Positions 10,001 to 18,100 of a DNA stretch of 64,000 nt are shown one piece after another; positions within the stretch are counted from its first letter, which is position 1; each line of letters begins with the position of its first letter. The stretch is from Herbivorax alkaliphila (GTDB lineage Bacteria; Bacillota; Clostridia; Acetivibrionales; Acetivibrionaceae): NCBI RefSeq assembly GCF_030848475.1, contig NZ_JAVDDS010000002.1:62001-126000 (forward strand), read 5' to 3'. The notes below the pieces were generated by a model, which saw only the letters and a list, made by a program, of their open reading frames with translations, was not told where the DNA came from and ran no database searches. The translations under genes were made by a program, and so were the position numbers.

Positions 10001-11483
10001 TGAAAATTTGAGCATTACTTATAAAGAGGAGGACTTAGAAAGGGCTAAAAAAGAGTTTGAGAAGATTAAAAAAGAATATGAAAATTTAGACACAGAGGAA
10101 AGGGAGCTATCTGTAAAACTTGGTGTTCTAAAAGGTAAGGCAGAGGAATTTGAATTGGGTATAATTAAAAAATTCAATTTAGAACCCTTTAACTTTGAAT
10201 CTTTAGAAAGTGTTGATGAAGAAACTTTTAATAAGGGTATTGAGGCATACAATAGAAAGAAAAATAAAAATATAAAAAAACTTGGGGAGTTAGAAAAGAG
10301 AAGAACTAAGCTTTTAGAATATAAAAATAGGCTTGAAGATTATATAAATGAAAATGATATAGGAATAAAGACAACTTCAAGGGAAAATATGGACAGTTTT
10401 TCATATGAGGAGCAAACCATTTCAATGTGGGATATGCTAAAGCTTCCTGTTGAAAAAATTGCTGTAATTGCTAATAATCAAAGAAAAAAATATAGGGAAT
10501 TAAAAAAACAGCTAGAAGAGGCAAAGTCAAATATTGAAGAAAGTTATGATAATCTTTATAGGGAATCGGACTGGGCTGAAAATATTACAGTAAGAATGAT
10601 TTTAGAAAAGATAATTAAAAAAGACATGTATAATTATACTTTTGTAAAAGATCTTTTTAAAGATATGTTACAAAGTGTTGAAAATATGAAAAAGGCAACT
10701 AATTTTCAATTAGAGGAGTCTTTAAGGGATAAGCAAGAGATAGTTGAGAGGTGTTATGCTAAGGCGGAATCTGTCTATGAGGAACTTAAATCAGTTGATA
10801 GCTTTTCTAAAATAAATTTTGAAGGAAAGAGCAGAAAAACTGTAATAATTGAAATGCCCACACTTCACAAAGAAGAAGGTAAGGCGTTAATGGCTCATTA
10901 TATAGAATCTTCAATAAGTGAAATAGAAAAAATGAAGGAAGAGGGAAAATACGATCCAGCTAAAATTGATGGAGAAGTATCAAGGATAATGTCCCCAGTG
11001 AGGCTTTTAGATGCAGTAACCAGCCTAAATGAATACTCAATTAAGGTGTTTAAGCCTGAATCCACAGTTGGAGCATCAAGATATATCCGATGGGAAGTTG
11101 TTGTAAACTGGTCTGGTGGAGAAAAACTTGCTGGATTTTTCGCCATGTTTATTTCGATTATTTCATACTTAAGATACAAAAAAACAGGTTGGAAAGAGTC
11201 ATCAAAAGTAATATGGATTGACAATCCTTTTGGGCAGGCAAATGCAAACTATCTTCTTTCATATATTTTTGATTTGGCAAGATCAACAAATACTCAGATG
11301 ATTTGTCTTACAGGTCATTTACAGGTTGATATATACATGCAGTTTGATGTGGTGTACAGCCTTATTCATAGAACACTTACAGGCATGAATATGAGTGTTA
11401 TACAGTCAAAGTTGGTTAAATCTCATGAAGGATTAGAGTCGGCATTTTATAAGGTACAGCAAGAGCAGATGTCACTGTTTTAG
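7065..11483 (+). CDS. jetC: Wadjet subunit JetC, MukB-like SMC ATPase
   Basis: SMC-family motor, 1472 residues from the preferred TTG at 7065 (AAGGA at 7051-7055, 9 nt upstream; the earlier TTG at 7047 lacks a site). The N-terminal head has a P-loop reading INLENGGGKSVI near residue 40, in which the first Gly of the classical GxxxxGK(S/T) is replaced by Leu. Long coiled coils flank a globular hinge at about residues 590-745. The C-terminal head has signature NWSGGEKLAG and Walker B VIWIDNPFGQ, followed by a switch-like segment (MICLTGHLQVD). In Wadjet, JetC with JetA and JetB extrudes DNA loops and hands small circular plasmids to JetD. The length fits the long JetC class. Heavy Glu/Lys content is due to the coiled coils and is not a sign of transfer. 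Confidence 0.88.
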   Translation: MPQINRFRVVNFRYDDDKKYIANELYEFDTKNSLINLENGGGKSVILQLALQVVLPNASMGSRNFSNYFKVGASPTHILVEWKLDGTRGEYLLTGICVSKNADGIRFFTYTHNYTLPHDLDIKSIEVVNKDKQVTNFSEYYNYLKRLSSERRLNINVYSRDRQREYKNKIYTFNLYSDEFKAIKTINQSEGGIDKFFENARKSRSVIEKLIIPNIPISEGESAGILAETFKKHLENLKNIPLYQYSIKTYEAFCDKASGLLLKLEDYGKEVEEINDISRDILALENLISIAVDRLYKDGEVLKEDNEVCLQKIEELSYKKDSFIYQNKIIEMENLKVKHEKLQMEVSKIKEEVSNCERKIKFIESSFSYKEMSDCKSKILNLTAKLETISKERNEIEEEYQNLIYRGKELLTEEIEKLQNNISFLDEKYQTQIKERDNLYKNLDEKNKERDKTRDVLSSINTKLTDLKERHSKITGYFAKDVTLLVDADDGLKKLSGEKENLINEAAQLKDTIEKTKKKIEDIDITKGRKKEALAICSEKKKNIEEDISSYNEKLSKINNEISMHEVTANVYSNEAFEALKAKKLKLDNLAGDVLGRYHELVKRKYLFEGCDYYIPDIEIKKVYELLKERDINCIPGSLWLKNQEEGLRYGLLHKNPLLCHSIIIQKNQIELINNISSEIFELVENYPVTFIVDSPEGIITSEKEDEMAKGIDRLSGVESYVVFSKNSIFSVEPDKFKDYLMSLDEKIKNTKEQHQLMKIDVEKITGLLERCGEFKNLYPKNYYSENEKKLHSIEDGIRKEENELKELEEKRIAYNDLINKNNKSVLSTEEAILEKEKDIENLKEFIEVVSRMDKLNKEREKEEKSKSEIEDEIDTINQKVRKLSESIESVKDNLKDVKRNNQEKAEDLNEILLKLDIEKPTVKITGTLQDILSRAKGLERKIEDSAAEQIKERIDSYKKDQEKHLKRIYSNGFNEKDFENLSITYKEEDLERAKKEFEKIKKEYENLDTEERELSVKLGVLKGKAEEFELGIIKKFNLEPFNFESLESVDEETFNKGIEAYNRKKNKNIKKLGELEKRRTKLLEYKNRLEDYINENDIGIKTTSRENMDSFSYEEQTISMWDMLKLPVEKIAVIANNQRKKYRELKKQLEEAKSNIEESYDNLYRESDWAENITVRMILEKIIKKDMYNYTFVKDLFKDMLQSVENMKKATNFQLEESLRDKQEIVERCYAKAESVYEELKSVDSFSKINFEGKSRKTVIIEMPTLHKEEGKALMAHYIESSISEIEKMKEEGKYDPAKIDGEVSRIMSPVRLLDAVTSLNEYSIKVFKPESTVGASRYIRWEVVVNWSGGEKLAGFFAMFISIISYLRYKKTGWKESSKVIWIDNPFGQANANYLLSYIFDLARSTNTQMICLTGHLQVDIYMQFDVVYSLIHRTLTGMNMSVIQSKLVKSHEGLESAFYKVQQEQMSLF

Positions 11484-11627
11484 CTTATAGATTTATAGAA
11501 AGGATACAGCCCTTGTATTAAAAAGGCTGTTGGTAAAACTCTTTGTTTGAGGGTATAATGAAAGTATCTAATAAATAACATGTACCTATCAAATTATAAA
11601 GCTTGTTAAAAAAAGGAGAGGATATTC

Positions 11628-12797
11628 ATGGAAAATTTTACTTTTCAAAATTCTACTAAAATAATTTTTGGACGTGAAACTGAACTAAAAGTTGGAGATG
11701 AAATTAAAGGGAAGGGCAGTAAAGTATTGCTACACTATGGTGGAGGTAGTATAAAAAAGACTGGTTTGTATGATAAAGTAACTAATTCATTAAAAAAATC
11801 AGGAATTGAATTTGTAGAACTTGCTGGGGCTATGCCTAATCCAAGACTTGGACTTGTAAATGAAGGGATAAAGATTTGCAGGGACAATAAAATAGATTTT
11901 ATATTAGCTGTAGGTGGAGGAAGTGCTATTGATTCTGCAAAAGCTATAGCTGTTGGTGTACCTTATGATGGGGATGTATGGGACTTTTATGATGGAAAAG
12001 CTGAAGCCAAAGAAGCTATTCCTGTTGGAGTGGTTCTGACCATTCCAGCAGCTGGAAGTGAAGCCAGTCCAAACTCTGTAGTCACTAAAGAGGAAGGATT
12101 GTTAAAGCGTGGAATGTACTCTGAACTAATAAGACCTGTATTTTCAATATTAAATCCAGAGCTTACCTATACTCTTCCAGATTATCAGACAGCTTGTGGT
12201 GCATCAGATATGATGGCACATATTTTAGAAAGATATTTTACTAATACTACACATGTAGATTTGACAGACAGACTTTGTGAAGGTACTCTAAAAACTATTA
12301 TTAAAAATGCTCCCATTGTACTAAATGAGTCTGAGAACTACAATGCAAGGGCAGAGGTGATGTGGGCAGGTACCATTGCACATAACGGGCTTTTAAATAC
12401 TGGAAGAGTGGATGATTGGGCTTCCCATGGTATAGAGCATGAAATAAGTGCTATTTATGACGTTGCCCATGGAGCTGGTTTAGCAGTTGTTTTTCCAGCT
12501 TGGATGAAGTATGTCTATAAAAATAATGTGAATAGATTTGTTCAATTTGCAGTGAGAGTGTGGAATGTGGAAATGAATTTTGAAGATCCTGAAAAGACTG
12601 CATTAGAAGGTATAGAAAGAACTACTCAGTTTTTTAGAGGGATAGGTCTTCCTGTTACATTAAAAGAGATGGAAATAGGAGATGAAAGACTTGAAGAAAT
12701 GGCATCAAAAGCGACAATGAATGGAAAAATTACTTTGGGAAATTTCATGAAGTTAAATAAAGATGATGTTTATAATATTTTAAAATTGGCTATATGA
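11628..12797 (+). CDS. Iron-containing (NAD(P)H) butanol/alcohol dehydrogenase
   Basis: 389-residue group III alcohol dehydrogenase that reduces aldehydes to alcohols, closest in appearance to clostridial NADH/NADPH-dependent butanol dehydrogenases (BdhA/YqhD type). The Rossmann-like domain has the GGGSAIDSAK nucleotide-binding motif (near residue 97). The metal-binding domain supplies Asp and His in GASDMMAHILERYF and further His residues in HGIEHEISAIYDVAHGAGL, consistent with a divalent iron or zinc site. A strong AGGAGAGG ribosome binding site precedes the ATG. It is alone between the Wadjet operon and an exported protein and is probably its own transcription unit. Physiological substrate is an inference. 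Confidence 0.93.
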   Translation: MENFTFQNSTKIIFGRETELKVGDEIKGKGSKVLLHYGGGSIKKTGLYDKVTNSLKKSGIEFVELAGAMPNPRLGLVNEGIKICRDNKIDFILAVGGGSAIDSAKAIAVGVPYDGDVWDFYDGKAEAKEAIPVGVVLTIPAAGSEASPNSVVTKEEGLLKRGMYSELIRPVFSILNPELTYTLPDYQTACGASDMMAHILERYFTNTTHVDLTDRLCEGTLKTIIKNAPIVLNESENYNARAEVMWAGTIAHNGLLNTGRVDDWASHGIEHEISAIYDVAHGAGLAVVFPAWMKYVYKNNVNRFVQFAVRVWNVEMNFEDPEKTALEGIERTTQFFRGIGLPVTLKEMEIGDERLEEMASKATMNGKITLGNFMKLNKDDVYNILKLAI

Positions 12798-12923
12798 GTG
12801 AATTAATAGTGAATAAATGTTGTAAATCTATTATTGAAAAACATGTAGAGGATTTTATTGTTATTGAGCAGTTTGCACTATAAGTAAGGTATTCCTATTT
12901 CTAAAGAAAGGAATGAATAAAGT

Positions 12924-13772
12924 ATGAAAAAAATATCTTTTCTTACTACAGCAATATTAATTATGATGACAGTTTTTGCGACAACAATATCTGCTCAGGC
13001 ACCGATTGATATAATGCTAAATGGAGAAAGTATTAATTTTCCTGATGCAAAGCCATTTATAGATGGCAATGGAAGAACTCAAGTTCCTGTAAGGTTTATA
13101 ACTGAAGCATTAGGTGCATCTGTAAAATGGGATGGAAGTACAAAAACAGTTACAATAACATTAGATAATAAAAAGATAGAAATTGTAATAGGAAGAAGAA
13201 GTTATACTGTTAACAGAAGAAAGAGACAGATGGATACGGCAGCAGTGTTAAAGGGAGATAGAACTTTTGTGCCAGTGAGATTTATAGGTGAGGAATTTGG
13301 GGCAAGAGTAAATTGGGACAGCTTATACAGGATGGTCTATATAAATACAATTAAAGAGCATGAAGACTCAGGAAATGAGAAAATTGAATCTAATGTTGAT
13401 TATCAAACGGAAATGTTGAATCTTGTAAATGGAATAAGGGAAAGTGCTGGATTAAACCCTTTAGAATATGACAGTGCATTAGGAGCGGCTGCACAGGTAA
13501 GATCTGATGAATTACCATCTAGTTTTTCACATACAAGACCGGATGGAACTTCTTGTTTTACTGTTTTAAAGGAGTACTCAGTAAGTTACAGGACGTGTGC
13601 AGAAAATATAGCAGCAGGAAAATCTGAGCCTTCAGAGGTAATTGAGCAGTGGATGAATTCAGAAGGTCATAGAAAAAACATACTAAATCCTTCATTTGAA
13701 AAAATGGCAATTGGCTATACAGAGTCAAATGAAGGGTACAGGCACTACTGGGTTCAGCTATTTACAGGATAA
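12924..13772 (+). CDS. Exported protein: Cu-amine-oxidase-N (stalk) domain plus CAP/SCP domain
   Basis: 282 residues. A signal peptide is clear (KK start, hydrophobic core to about residue 20, cleavage after AQA at 26). Residues ~30-145 form the copper-amine-oxidase N-terminal-like domain, with two VPVRFI...LGA/FGA...W repeats, a wall-associated module common in Clostridia and without oxidase activity. Residues ~165-282 form a CAP (CRISP/antigen 5/PR-1, SCP) domain: LNLVNGIRESAGLNPL at the start, SHTRPDGTSC, AENIAAG and EGHRKNILNPSFEKMAIGY at the end, which match the family's conserved His/Glu cavity positions. Likely secreted and cell-wall-associated. Function of bacterial CAP domains is mostly unknown. 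A rho-independent-looking hairpin follows 8 nt after the stop codon. Confidence 0.92.
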   Translation: MKKISFLTTAILIMMTVFATTISAQAPIDIMLNGESINFPDAKPFIDGNGRTQVPVRFITEALGASVKWDGSTKTVTITLDNKKIEIVIGRRSYTVNRRKRQMDTAAVLKGDRTFVPVRFIGEEFGARVNWDSLYRMVYINTIKEHEDSGNEKIESNVDYQTEMLNLVNGIRESAGLNPLEYDSALGAAAQVRSDELPSSFSHTRPDGTSCFTVLKEYSVSYRTCAENIAAGKSEPSEVIEQWMNSEGHRKNILNPSFEKMAIGYTESNEGYRHYWVQLFTG

Positions 13773-13779
13773 GCATAAT

Positions 13780-13817
13780 AAGAAGGAGTTGTTGAAATAA
13801 AATAACAACTCCTTCTT
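13780..13817 (+). terminator. Hairpin after the CAP-domain gene
   Basis: A perfect 14-bp stem (AAGAAGGAGTTGTT with AACAACTCCTTCTT) around a 10-nt loop. There is no strong T run after it on the plus strand, so it may be a terminator or an RNA-stabilising 3' hairpin. Confidence 0.65.
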
Positions 13818-13944
13818 AATTGATACAAACTAACGGATTAAAAGAAGAGCATGAATTCAAGGTCTTATAAAGGTGAGGTAATTAAATCATCATAGCTAAG
13901 TATGATAAGGTTAAAATAGTTATTAAAAAGTCGAGGGGATTAGG

Positions 13945-14448
13945 ATGTCAGAATATATAATTAGAGAAATTAAAGATTCAGAGATATATCTTTTAAAAGA
14001 TTTTATTTATGAGGCAATTTTTCAAAAGGATGAGGATACTCCACTGCCAAAAAGTGTTATAAACCAACCAGATGTCAGAGTTTATATTGAAGATTTTGGT
14101 AAACCCGATGACTTGTGCCTTGTAGCTGAAATTGATGGGAAGGTTGTTGGTGCAGTATGGACGAGAATATTATCAGGAGAAGTAAAGGGCTATGGAAATA
14201 TTGATGACAAAACTCCTGAATTTGCAGTTTCTTTATACAAGGGGTATCGAGGCAAAGGTATTGGAACTGCACTTATGAAAAGCATGCTAAAATTACTAAA
14301 AGATTGTGGATATAAAAAAACATCTTTAGCAGTTCAAAAGGATAATTATGCAGTTAAGATGTATAAAAATGTTGGTTTTGAAGTAGTTAAAGAAATTGAA
14401 GAAGAATATCTTATGGTACATGACTTTGTAAAGTCAGATCAGTATTAA
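13945..14448 (+). CDS. GNAT-family N-acetyltransferase
   Basis: 167-residue acyl-CoA-dependent acetyltransferase with the GNAT fold. Motif A, which binds the CoA pyrophosphate, reads YRGKGIGTALMKSML (about residues 99-113), and motif B reads LAVQKDNYAVKMYKNVGFEVV, with the Asn and Tyr typical of the family. An AGGGGATTAGG sequence precedes the ATG. The acceptor substrate cannot be told from sequence. It is flanked by hairpins on both sides and so appears monocistronic. Confidence 0.9.
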   Translation: MSEYIIREIKDSEIYLLKDFIYEAIFQKDEDTPLPKSVINQPDVRVYIEDFGKPDDLCLVAEIDGKVVGAVWTRILSGEVKGYGNIDDKTPEFAVSLYKGYRGKGIGTALMKSMLKLLKDCGYKKTSLAVQKDNYAVKMYKNVGFEVVKEIEEEYLMVHDFVKSDQY

Positions 14449-14483
14449 TTATGATTTTTATTTTATAACATAATTAGGTACGT

Positions 14484-14520
14484 ATAGATCTAGGTTTTTA
14501 TAAGCCTAGGTCTATTTTTT
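14484..14520 (+). terminator. Rho-independent terminator of the acetyltransferase gene
   Basis: 11-bp stem ATAGATCTAGG with CCTAGGTCTAT (one G-U pair), 10-nt loop, followed at once by a run of T. Confidence 0.85.
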
Positions 14521-14590
14521 AAAGGCAGGAACCCCTAGTGAACAAGAAAATTCATAAGCCATAGCGAACTTTCTTTGAGACTTAGTTTTA

Positions 14591-14655
14591 ACTCGTTGAG
14601 GGCTAAATCTAAAGTTAGGGCATCAGGTGGAGAGTCTATTGCACCTCAAAATTTT
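14591..14655 (+). repeat. Dispersed CTAAA...CAGGTGGAGA repeat, degenerate copy
   Basis: Reads ACTCGTTGAGGGCTAAATCT, then AAAGTTAGGGCATCAGGTGG and so on. It matches, with changes, the better copy at 43571-43628 (CTAAAGCTAAACATTGGGGC then TTCAGGTGGAGACTC). The AGGTG / CACCT arms can still form a small hairpin. Confidence 0.45.
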
Positions 14656-14760
14656 AAGACTCAATTTAGCACAATATAGTGGTAAGTAATATTAGGCACT
14701 TATCTACTGTAAATACCAAATCTCAATAAATTACATAACATTAATATAACTTCTTGTAAA

Positions 14761-14892
14761 ATGTCATCCAAGAAAGGACTTTTTGTATGCTTAGCATTTA
14801 TTATTTTGGCAGAGGGGTGTAGTAAAAAGCTAAAAGATAATGGGAATAGGCAAAAAACTTCTAAAATATGGTTTGATTTTAAGAAAAGATGA
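14761..14892 (+). pseudogene. Possible lipoprotein N-terminal remnant, 43 codons
   Basis: An ATG-initiated frame starting MSSKKGLFVCLAF with a hydrophobic core and a Cys after AEG, resembling a lipoprotein signal peptide, then a short charged tail ending at a TGA. There is no good ribosome binding site. It may be the head of a decayed lipoprotein gene or simply chance. Confidence 0.2.
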
Positions 14893-15035
14893 GGATATAA
14901 TGAATTTGATGCTAAATTGATATAAAAATATAAATTAGTTTTTAAATCCTGCTCGAGCTTTGGCTAACATAATATTGATGTTAAATTATCAATTCATTTT
15001 TAAGTAGTCAATATTTTAATCTTATTTAATTTACA

Positions 15036-15074
15036 GTGAACTCGTTTAGCTAAAGCTAAACATCGAGGCTTCAG
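15036..15074 (+). repeat. Dispersed TTTAGCTAAAGCTAAAC repeat
   Basis: CTCGTTTAGCTAAAGCTAAA followed by CATCGAGGCTTCAG. Nearly the same core recurs at 43571-43609 and 49653-49684. It lies 48 nt before the start of the giant surface-protein gene, so it may be part of its leader. Confidence 0.5.
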
Positions 15075-15121
15075 TAAAATTTTCTTCGTGTGGGTAAATA
15101 TTTAAAGGGAGTGTATTATTT

Positions 15122-18100
15122 GTGAGTGATTTTAAAAAGCGAACAGCGATTGTTCTAGTTATTATTCTAGTTATTAATTTGAATTTTTCTGTGGGAGACT
15201 TATATCAAAAAAGCAATATTTATGCTGATATGATAAGTGAAGATTTAAGCATTAAAGCAGAAGATATTGAGTCTGAAAAAGAAGAAGATGCTGAAGAGAA
15301 AGAAATTGTAGATGAAGAAATGTCTAGATACGAAGATAAAGAAGATGTTGAGTCTGAAAAAGAAGAAGATGCTGAAGAGGAAGAAATTGTAGACGAAGAA
15401 ATGTCTAAATACGAAGATAAAGAAGATATTGAGTCTGAAAAAGAAGAAGATGCTGAAGAGGAAGAAATTGTAGACGAAGAAATGTCTAGATACGAAGATA
15501 AAGAAGATGTTGAGTCTGAAAAAGAAGAAGATGCTGAAGAGGAAGAAATTGTAGACGAAGAAATGTCTAAATACGAAGATAAAGAAGATATTGAGTCTGA
15601 AAAAGAAGAAGATGCTGAAGAGGAAGAAATTGTAGACGAAGAAATGTCTAAATACGATGATAAAGAAGAGGTTGCTGTATTTAATCAAGAAAAAGAAGAT
15701 AGTGAAAGTATAGATAAAGAACTTTCAGATGATACTGAAAATCTAACACCTCAAAATCTTGAGATTATATCAAAGACAAGTACAACGGTAAATTTGTCAT
15801 GGACAAAACCTGTAGATGGTACTAATATTAGTCATTACAATGTCTATGATGGTGATGATATTGTTAAAAGTGTAGATGCAGAAGATAGTGTATGTACAAT
15901 AGATAATCTCATACCTTTGACACAGTATAGTTTTACAGTAAGATCAGAAGATGTGGAGGGAAATATTTCAGAGCCAACCAATGAAATAACTATCTTCACA
16001 CCAAGAGGCGAAACAATTATTGATTCGGAAACGTCTCTGACAGAAGATACTGTATATGGAGATTTGTATATTGAAAATGACTATCTTGACTTAAATGGTT
16101 ATAAACTTATTGTGGAAGGAGATTTGATACATTCAAGGGGAACTCTCAAAATAAATGGTGGAGAGCTTATTGTAAAAGGCGATTATCGTATACAAAGTAA
16201 AAGTGTTAATAATGAAGGTGAAGTATCATATGGAAATAGCAGGGGCTACTTTGATATGACCAACTCAAGAGATTATGTGCTTATAGAAGGGAACTTTGTA
16301 ACTCATACACGTTACAATCATAGTGATTTACTAACAGATGGTTTATTAGAAATAAAGGGGGACATTACCCAAAAAAATATAACTAATAATAATTCCAGTA
16401 ATTATAATTTTTGTCCAACTGGAAAGCATATTACAAAGCTTAATGGGGAAGGTTTGCAGACAGTAAGTTTTGAATCATCAAAGTCTGGGTTTAATATACT
16501 CAAAATAGAGAATGATTCAGATGAAGGTGTAGAGTTTAAAAGTCCTTTAAATACAAATAAACTTAATGATAACGGAAATATATTAAAATTTGCAGGTTCA
16601 AAAAGCGGCATTGTTGGATGGGAACTTTCGGAAGATGAAGTTTATGATGGAGATTTGTACCTTGGTGGTGGCGATTTAAATTTAAATGGACATGTGCTAA
16701 AGGTAAAGGGAGATTTGGTACAATCAGGAGGAGTAGTAGATATAAATGGTGGACAACTATATATAGATGGTGATTATAGATTGCAGACAGAAATAGAGAA
16801 TGAAGAAGGAAACAAAAGTTATACATATAGCAATGGTTTTTTAAAAATGATAAAAGAGTTTGATTATGTATCAGTAGAAGGTGAATTTGTAACTCACAGC
16901 CAGCACAGCCATGAAGATTACCTTATAAATGGAATACTTGAAGTAAAGGGACATTTTGTACAAAAAAGCCATTATGCAAGAGACAATTTCAACTCTGCAA
17001 AAAATCATAAGGTAGTATTGAGTGGAGATGTTTTACAAAAAGTAACTTTTGAAACTTCTGAATCTTTGAGCTCTTGGGATGCAGATTCTAATATAAATAT
17101 ACTTGAAATAACAAATACCTCAGATGAAGGTGTGGAATTTGTATCAAAGTTGGGAATAAACGGAGAAATAAAAGAAACATCAACAATTATATCAGGAGGC
17201 AAAAATCTGTACCTTGGTGGAAATGCACAGATAAATTGGGACGTATGGCCATATGATTTAAGAATTGAGGAAAATCGTATTTTAGAAAAAGATATGGTTA
17301 TAGAAGGAAGTTTATACGTATACAGAAGAAGTCTTAATTTGAATGGTCACAGCCTTAAAATAGAAGGAAATTTAATACAAGAAGGAGGAACCTTGACAAT
17401 AAATGGAGGAGAACTTATTGTTGGAGGAGATTATCGTATACAAACGGAGAGTATTGATAATCAAGAGAATGTGGTATATGGGGACAGTACAGGATATTTA
17501 AATATGACTAATGTAAATGACTATGTAAGTATAGAAGGAACTTTTGCAACACAGACACGTTATAGTCATTATGATAGCCTTACTGCAGGAGTATTGAAAG
17601 TAGGGGAAGATTTTATACAAAAAAAATCTACAAATAGATTTGCAGATGATGATAATTTTTATGCTACAGATGCCCACAGGACAGTATTAAATGGAGAAGC
17701 CCTACAAATGGTAAGTTTTGAAACACCACAATCAAGATTTAGCACACTTGAGATAGAAAACTATTCTGAAGAAGGCATAGAGTTTAATCAAGCTTTAAAT
17801 GCAGACACTTTTATTGACAATGGATGCAAATATACATTACCAGGCATGGAGGTTTCTGGCTGGGAACTTACAGAAGATGAAGTACATGAGGGGGATTTGT
17901 ATCTTGGTGCAGGTCAACTAAATTTAAATGGATATGTTCTTAAAGTAGAAGGGAATCTGGTTCAATCAGGAGGGACAGTTAATATAAATGGTGGTAGCCT
18001 TCACATAGAAGGAGATTACAGGCTTCAAACTAAGAATGAGGATGATCTTGAAAATATAAACTATACATACAGCAATGGGCGGCTGTGGATGATGGATGAA

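Larger units (their letters stand above)
14521..15121. other. 600-nt gap with degenerate dispersed repeats
   Basis: No convincing gene. It holds two copies of a dispersed hairpin-forming sequence (14591-14655 and 15036-15074) and a doubtful 43-codon frame. The GGGAG ribosome binding site of the giant surface-protein gene is at its right end. I could not pick a convincing promoter for that gene. Confidence 0.6.

Noticed and set aside
14761-14892. Functional small lipoprotein gene
   Set aside because: No ribosome binding site, poor lipobox and very short; kept only as a low-confidence remnant.
15245-15688. 147-codon minus-strand open frame, apparently hydrophobic and repetitive
   Set aside because: It is the antisense of the acidic 81-bp repeats in the giant gene; the Phe-rich translation is a consequence of GAA/GAT-rich codons.
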